From Acanthaster planci (taxonomy: Eukaryota; Echinodermata; Asteroidea; Valvatida; Acanthasteridae), in assembly GCF_001949145.1 (NCBI RefSeq), contig NW_019091361.1, positions 1,209,834-1,257,458 of the forward strand: a stretch of DNA of 47,625 bases. The letters run 5' to 3'. Shown in pieces: positions 27,801-33,800 of this stretch. Position numbers and translations under genes: made by a program. The notes under the pieces are model-generated. The model did not search any database. It saw only the letters and a program-made list of their open reading frames with translations, and was not told the origin of the DNA. Each line of letters begins with the position of its first letter. Position 1 is the first letter of the stretch.

Positions 27801-30800
27801 CGTTCGGTATAGCGGAATTCACTGCCGAACATTTTGTTGCCATGTTGAATAACGTCCTCTCTTGTCTAACTGAAGTGCATTCTCTCGTGATACTATGGTT
27901 CACTGTTTTTGTGATGTTTTGCTGTTGCATTGTACCTGTTCATTATTTTGGTTTCTTTTAATTCTTAAGTTACAAACGTGATTTCAGGTTTATCCTAAAA
28001 GTCGTGAAGCTTCTGCTCAGGATCGATCTCTGATGCAAGCTGGGGCAAATCTCGGTGGCTTGTGTATCAGCAGCGCCCTCTTTAGACTAATGTTAGTGCA
28101 ATGCCGCAGCGGTGCGCATGCGGCTTTCTTCCTCACCCAATCACTGGGAGTCGCAAAACCAGCGTCCAGTCAATACTGTTAGCAGATTGACAGTGTGTGC
28201 CCTGGCCGTCACTAGAAGACGACTTTGAACAAGTGCGGACCAATGTACCCAGTTTCTCAGCTAGTTGATTACAATTAACCCTCCAACAACTAGTGACTTT
28301 CCCTTCTAATCCTTGGGGAAATAATGGCCAATTGTCACTCTTCAACATAAAAAAAACGACTGGTTTTATGAAGTTGACGTTAGGGAATTACAGACGGCGA
28401 CTGCATTGTGTTCGGTAGGTTTTGTGAACAAAATATTGGGAGCCAAGGACAATGTTCGATACAGCCAAATGTTCAGTATAGCGGTGTTTGGTATAGCGGT
28501 GTTCGGTCTAGCGGTGTCCCACTGTAATTACGGACCCCATGCCTAATGACCACTCATGGTCCCAAACTAATTACCAGTATGTTCATCAGGCCAGTATTTA
28601 CAAGGCACATCCAGTTTCCTTGGCATGAAATGACAGAGAATTCCCCCCAGTGAGATACCAGTCTGTCCAAAGTTGCTCCGCAGCTGAAGCCAGAACTCAT
28701 TGAAAAATACTCCTGGATGGAGAGAAGCAAACAGGAGTCAAGTGGCTTGCCCAAGGCTGCGGTTTATTACCAGCAGATGGATTCAAACCCATGAATCAGT
28801 GATCTTGAGTCCAAACCCTGTCCAGGCGACATGCATGTACCCTCTAATTTTGAACAGTAACATCTCTGTTTAATCTTAATGCTGGAGACATGCATCCTGG
28901 GACCCTTTAAAATCCTCCCCTGCGCAGGAAATCTAGCGGCACATTCGCTGCACAGTAGTCCAATTGTGTTAGTAATCCCAGCACGCACTGATAGATTTCA
29001 CACCGTCACTATTAGATTGTATCCATTTGCATGCATTATCACGGTCCTGCCTGCATGCTTCATGGGTAATTCCCCAGCAGAAGTTGGCTGGAATGAATTC
29101 CACAAAGAGGCCGTCTGCACAGATGAATGCAGATGAAAGAACCATAGACGATATTTTAAGAGCAGTGCTTCCTGTTATGTTTCTGTTCTTCCCCTCCCCC
29201 GTCTTATGGTTCTCCTAAACGGCTGGGGATTCCATTTTTCCTTGCTCCATAATCCGGGCAAAAACATATTTATATTATGAGACAGGTTGTAGTGTATATG
29301 TACATGTATGTACTTCATATGATATGTGCTCAATACATACATGTAGGAAATGATTTCATGTTTCCAGCTTGGACCAGATGACTGTGCTCTTTGCCCTGCT
29401 ACAAGCTTTTCATAACGTGACATGATCATGCTGATGATGTCTCTTCTAAAGTGCCACATATATAAGGTCATCACTCAGCACAACCACAAAACCAGTTCCA
29501 TTACTGCCTATTATGTCTGCTTTCTTGACCTCATGATGACTTGAGAACCATATTTTAGGAGCATTTGGAAACATGGTTATATGTAATGCACTGTACGTAA
29601 AAGTCAGATCGTCCGACCTGATGGAAGTTTAACGGTGCTTAAACATAAACATTATTGGCCATCCAAAATAGCTTACATGGTATCCAAAGGACACCCAGAC
29701 ACACATTTGGCAAATGATCTTGACACAAGCACAAGGAAGAACTAAGAACATTATAAGTCTTGTATGTTCCTTTTGACAATAGCACTTGTTGTTTGTCATG
29801 ATGCAGTCATGGATGATTAGGTTTTCATTGGCACTGAAGATATTCAACACCATGCTATTTCAAGTGCAAGTGGGTCTCAGTGTGACGTGACAGTCCACAG
29901 AAAACCATCCTTTCTTGTTCTGTATTTTCCCAATGTGAGAAAAGTAATGTATGTGTCAGCAAAATACTGACCGCATGTGGGAGGAACCCCATGTTCTGCT
30001 TTGCTTTTGATCAGGCGTATTCGAAAAGATGTGCACAGATGCAAGTTACTCTTCAATGTGACTTAAAGCTGACAAAGTAACAGGCATACTCTGGGGAGTA
30101 AAGCATAGATGTACACGTACATACAAATTGTAGCTGTACCAAAAATGTAGACAGCATTTAGAAAAAAGAGTTCAAAGTGCTTCTTGTATTCAATGTAATG
30201 AAATGTCATATTTCCAATTTCCCTGCTAACACTAGGCACATGAGTGTACTGGTAATAATATATTGTGTTTGCAGAATTCCATGAGAAACAGAATCATGAA
30301 CTTGGGCCTTAAAACTTCAGCGCATGACTAAAAGAGATGAATTTGTAGAATCCATTCTAAATCCAGCCACAGGATCTCCCACTGGTCCATCGTTTGCTCA
30401 GTGTTAAACATACTGCGTTCTGTTCCCATTTGCCACAGGGCCGTGGTGGTCTGGGTTCCATCTTCATCTGGGCTTCGGGCAATGGCGGCCGGTCCAAGGA
30501 CAGCTGCAGTTGCGATGGCTACACCAATTCCATCTACACCATCTCGGTTAGCAGCGTATCGGAGAGGGGCAACATTCCCTGGTACTCGGAACCCTGTGCA
30601 TCCACGATAGCCACCACCTACAGCAGTGGCAGTAGCGGTGAACAGGAAGTTGTAAGTTGGCGTGATATGAGGAGGAGAAGGTGGCAATTTCAAATTGGTT
30701 CAATGTCCCTGAAATAATGCCACATATACGCAAAGAATATTCACAGATTAAAGTTTGCCATTTCCTATTTGATGAGAGCCTGTCACATGGTTGGTTTTGA

Positions 30801-33800
30801 CGAATGTTAAATTGCAGGCGCAGTCAATTATCAACCCCGGCCCCTATCCTGTTTTAATCATATTGGTTTAAAGATATAATACAAAACTGCTGCAGATTGC
30901 TTGCTGACTACAGTGACGTAATATACAAATCTCAAAATATGGAGGGCCTGACGTTTTGATCCTAGCAGAATCTCTCTCAAAGGCAAGGATATTGAGAAAG
31001 ATTCTGCTGGGATTTTGCCTTTGAGAAAGATTCTGCCAGGATCGAAGTGTCAGGTCCTCCATATTGGTTTAAAGCACTCCGTCGCAGTTTTATTCCCTTG
31101 TTTGCTCAACATAAAGAGGAACAGTTAAAGAAAATGGCAACAAGAATCCAGCTTATTCACAGCTCAAGAATAGTATTTCCATTGAGATTTCTTAACATGA
31201 CAAGAAAACATAACGTGATGCACTTGAGGAATTCTCCAACTAGAGTTCATTGGTCCCTGTGGTGAAACCAGTACATAAACTTGTTTATTGGGTCAGATTT
31301 TATTCATGCCACACTTGAGCTGTCTGTAGGAAGAGTGACGTACTACCCCTTAACCCTTTCGTGGCGGGATTCTTTTGACCGCAACTGCTGGGCTGTGGTA
31401 TGCCCAGTATGCAAAGCTCTGTCCAGCAGCAGGCCCCATTGAACCAGCAGCTGCATGGTGAATAGACTGTACATGTATGTGTGGTATGCACTATAAATCC
31501 TCACACAGTGGTGCGGCGTTTGCAGTCTTCAGTCATGAAGGAGTTAAACATTGTTGGCCGTTCCCTTTGGCAGATAACAACTGACCTGAATCTGGGCTGC
31601 ACCGATAAACACAGCGGCACCTCGGCCTCGGCCCCGCTAGCTGCCGGCATATGTGCTCTGGCACTTCAAGCAAAGTAAGAAAAACATATCTGGTTTAATA
31701 TTTCCTGTCATTTAATTGAAATCAGATGGGACGTTGCCAATATGCTGTCGGTGATCAACATTTCAGAAATATGCAGTGTTGACCCCATCACGTTCTGAGT
31801 TGGGATGTTTGTGGCAACAGTGCAAGCTTTGCGCCCCTGAATCAAGCTTGACTTTATTCTTAGTACCAGCATGGAGGTATCAGGGTACCAGCAATATGGT
31901 CTTTTAGCCGGTACCCTGTATTTTACAGAGTGCTAGCTGAGATGCAGTACAGGCCTTTAGAAGGAAGTAAATTCAACACCTGCTTTGTTTCAATCAGTTT
32001 GCTGTCCTTTCTCCAAGACTGAAGACCTTCTTAATTTTCATTCTCCTGCTGTGTTTCCATTGCAGTCCCCATCTGACATGGAGAGATCTTCAGCACATAA
32101 TTGTCTTGACATCCAGATGGGAGCACTTGAATGCACCAGACTGGATGAGCAATGGTGTCGGCCGTAAAGGTACCAAGTGATGTGATTGGTTGATCATTAA
32201 TGATATCTTCTTTGCCAAAGACTAGCTTCCGGTGGTACCTCAAGCTGTCAAAAGTTTCATTTGGAAAGTGCTTACGAAACTCTGTGGGTGAGAAGCATAG
32301 TTGTATTGAGATCCGAAGGGCTAAAGCGCTTAACTTAAAGTATTTCCGGCACTTTATAAAACACAGTGGACTTCAGTGTGCGTCATTTATTTAAAGCGAA
32401 CTTCCCAGTTGTTTAGCCTAGTTTGTGTTTTGAAGGTCATATTTCTATTAAATGCTTTCCTTGCTCAGAACTGCAGTCCTTTTTAAGAGCTAAAACTCTC
32501 TCAAGAACATTCTACAGAGTACGTGGAAAAAGTCACAATACATCCAATGATTTTTTTTCCACTGAAAAGGTCATTGAAAGCAGTTGATTCACACCAAAGT
32601 TGTTGTGCACGATCAAAGATTTGGTGTACTCATGAGTAAAAGAAGTTTCCTTGCATTTCGCAGTGAGCCATTCCTATGGTTACGGTCTGATGGATGCTGA
32701 TGCTATGGTAACTGTGGCCAAGACATGGAACCGAGTGCCTGAGCAGCATATTTGCACTGAGAATGCCTTGCCTCTACCCAAGTAAGTAACGTGTGGCAAA
32801 GGAGTCACTGTAAAGTCTACTTTGACATAGACTTGAAAATTGGCAGGCCTTTCTTTGACAAAACCATCAAAATGCTCCCAAAATTGGATGTTGTTCTCAG
32901 TACTCTGAGGTTAGTTAAGGTAGGCAGTTAACTTGACCGCAGGATCTGCCGCTTCAAGTTATCATTGTGGTTCTTTTCTCGAGTACCTCAGCTTTACCAA
33001 CTGTAAGAATGTTCAGGTTGTAATGGTTGTCTCCATTTTTCAGAGGCAAATTAAGATCTTCTAAACACCGACCAAAGAAGAACATGTATGTTAGAATCCT
33101 GTTTTGACAAGAGGTGCATGGAGTGTGCTGAATCAGTCGTTCGTTAGTGCTTGAACCTTTTTCTCCTTCCACTTCCAAGGGAAATACCTTCCAGAGGAAA
33201 GCTGGTGATCCACTTCAATACGACTGGCTGTGGTGGCACCTCCAACTATGTGGAGTACCTGGAGCATGTGCACGCCCGCCTGACGCTGAGCTTTAGCCGT
33301 CGGGGCTCACTGACCATCAAGCTGACCTCCCCACTGGGCACGGAGGCCACCCTCCTACCGGCCAGGCCCAGGGATTTCTCCAAAGAAGGGTTCACCGATT
33401 GGGACTTCATGAGCGTCCACTCCTGGGGCGAAAGCCCGGCTGGGACCTGGACCCTAGTCATCCAGAACACTGGGGAAAGATCCTACAGTGGTGAGTGCAC
33501 TATGGGTTACCTGAGTTTGAGCAAGTAAGGGAGTATGAGTACTGCATGAGTACAAGTACATGGAAATTTTGCTCTTCGTGTACGAGCATGGGTAGGTTTT
33601 CATGAGCATGAATACCCCCAAAATACTTGAGTATAAAATGCTAGGATGCTGTGGTGAGTGCAGTATTCCTGTGGCTTACTCAATTTGAGCAAGCGGGGGA
33701 GTTCATGGGTGAGCATGTTGGATGTGACTTTTACTGGAGCTGATAAGCAGAGAGTGTCATTGAGCAATTTGATCAGAAGGGAAACCAGTCTCAAAGAAGA

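Larger units (their letters stand above)
31675..33179 (+). other. Introns around exons 9 and 10
   Basis: Three short introns (31675-32065, 32170-32663, 32782-33179), each about 0.4-0.5 kb. I see no gene or repeat in them. The coding exons inside this span are listed separately. Confidence 0.65.

Noticed and set aside
33491-33528. Read-through of exon 11 as a third, short C terminus (about 12 extra residues, then TAA).
   Set aside because: It would remove the last P-domain strand that both spliced forms restore with LVLYGTA/LVMYGTE, and the donor is strong. Probably only intron retention noise.
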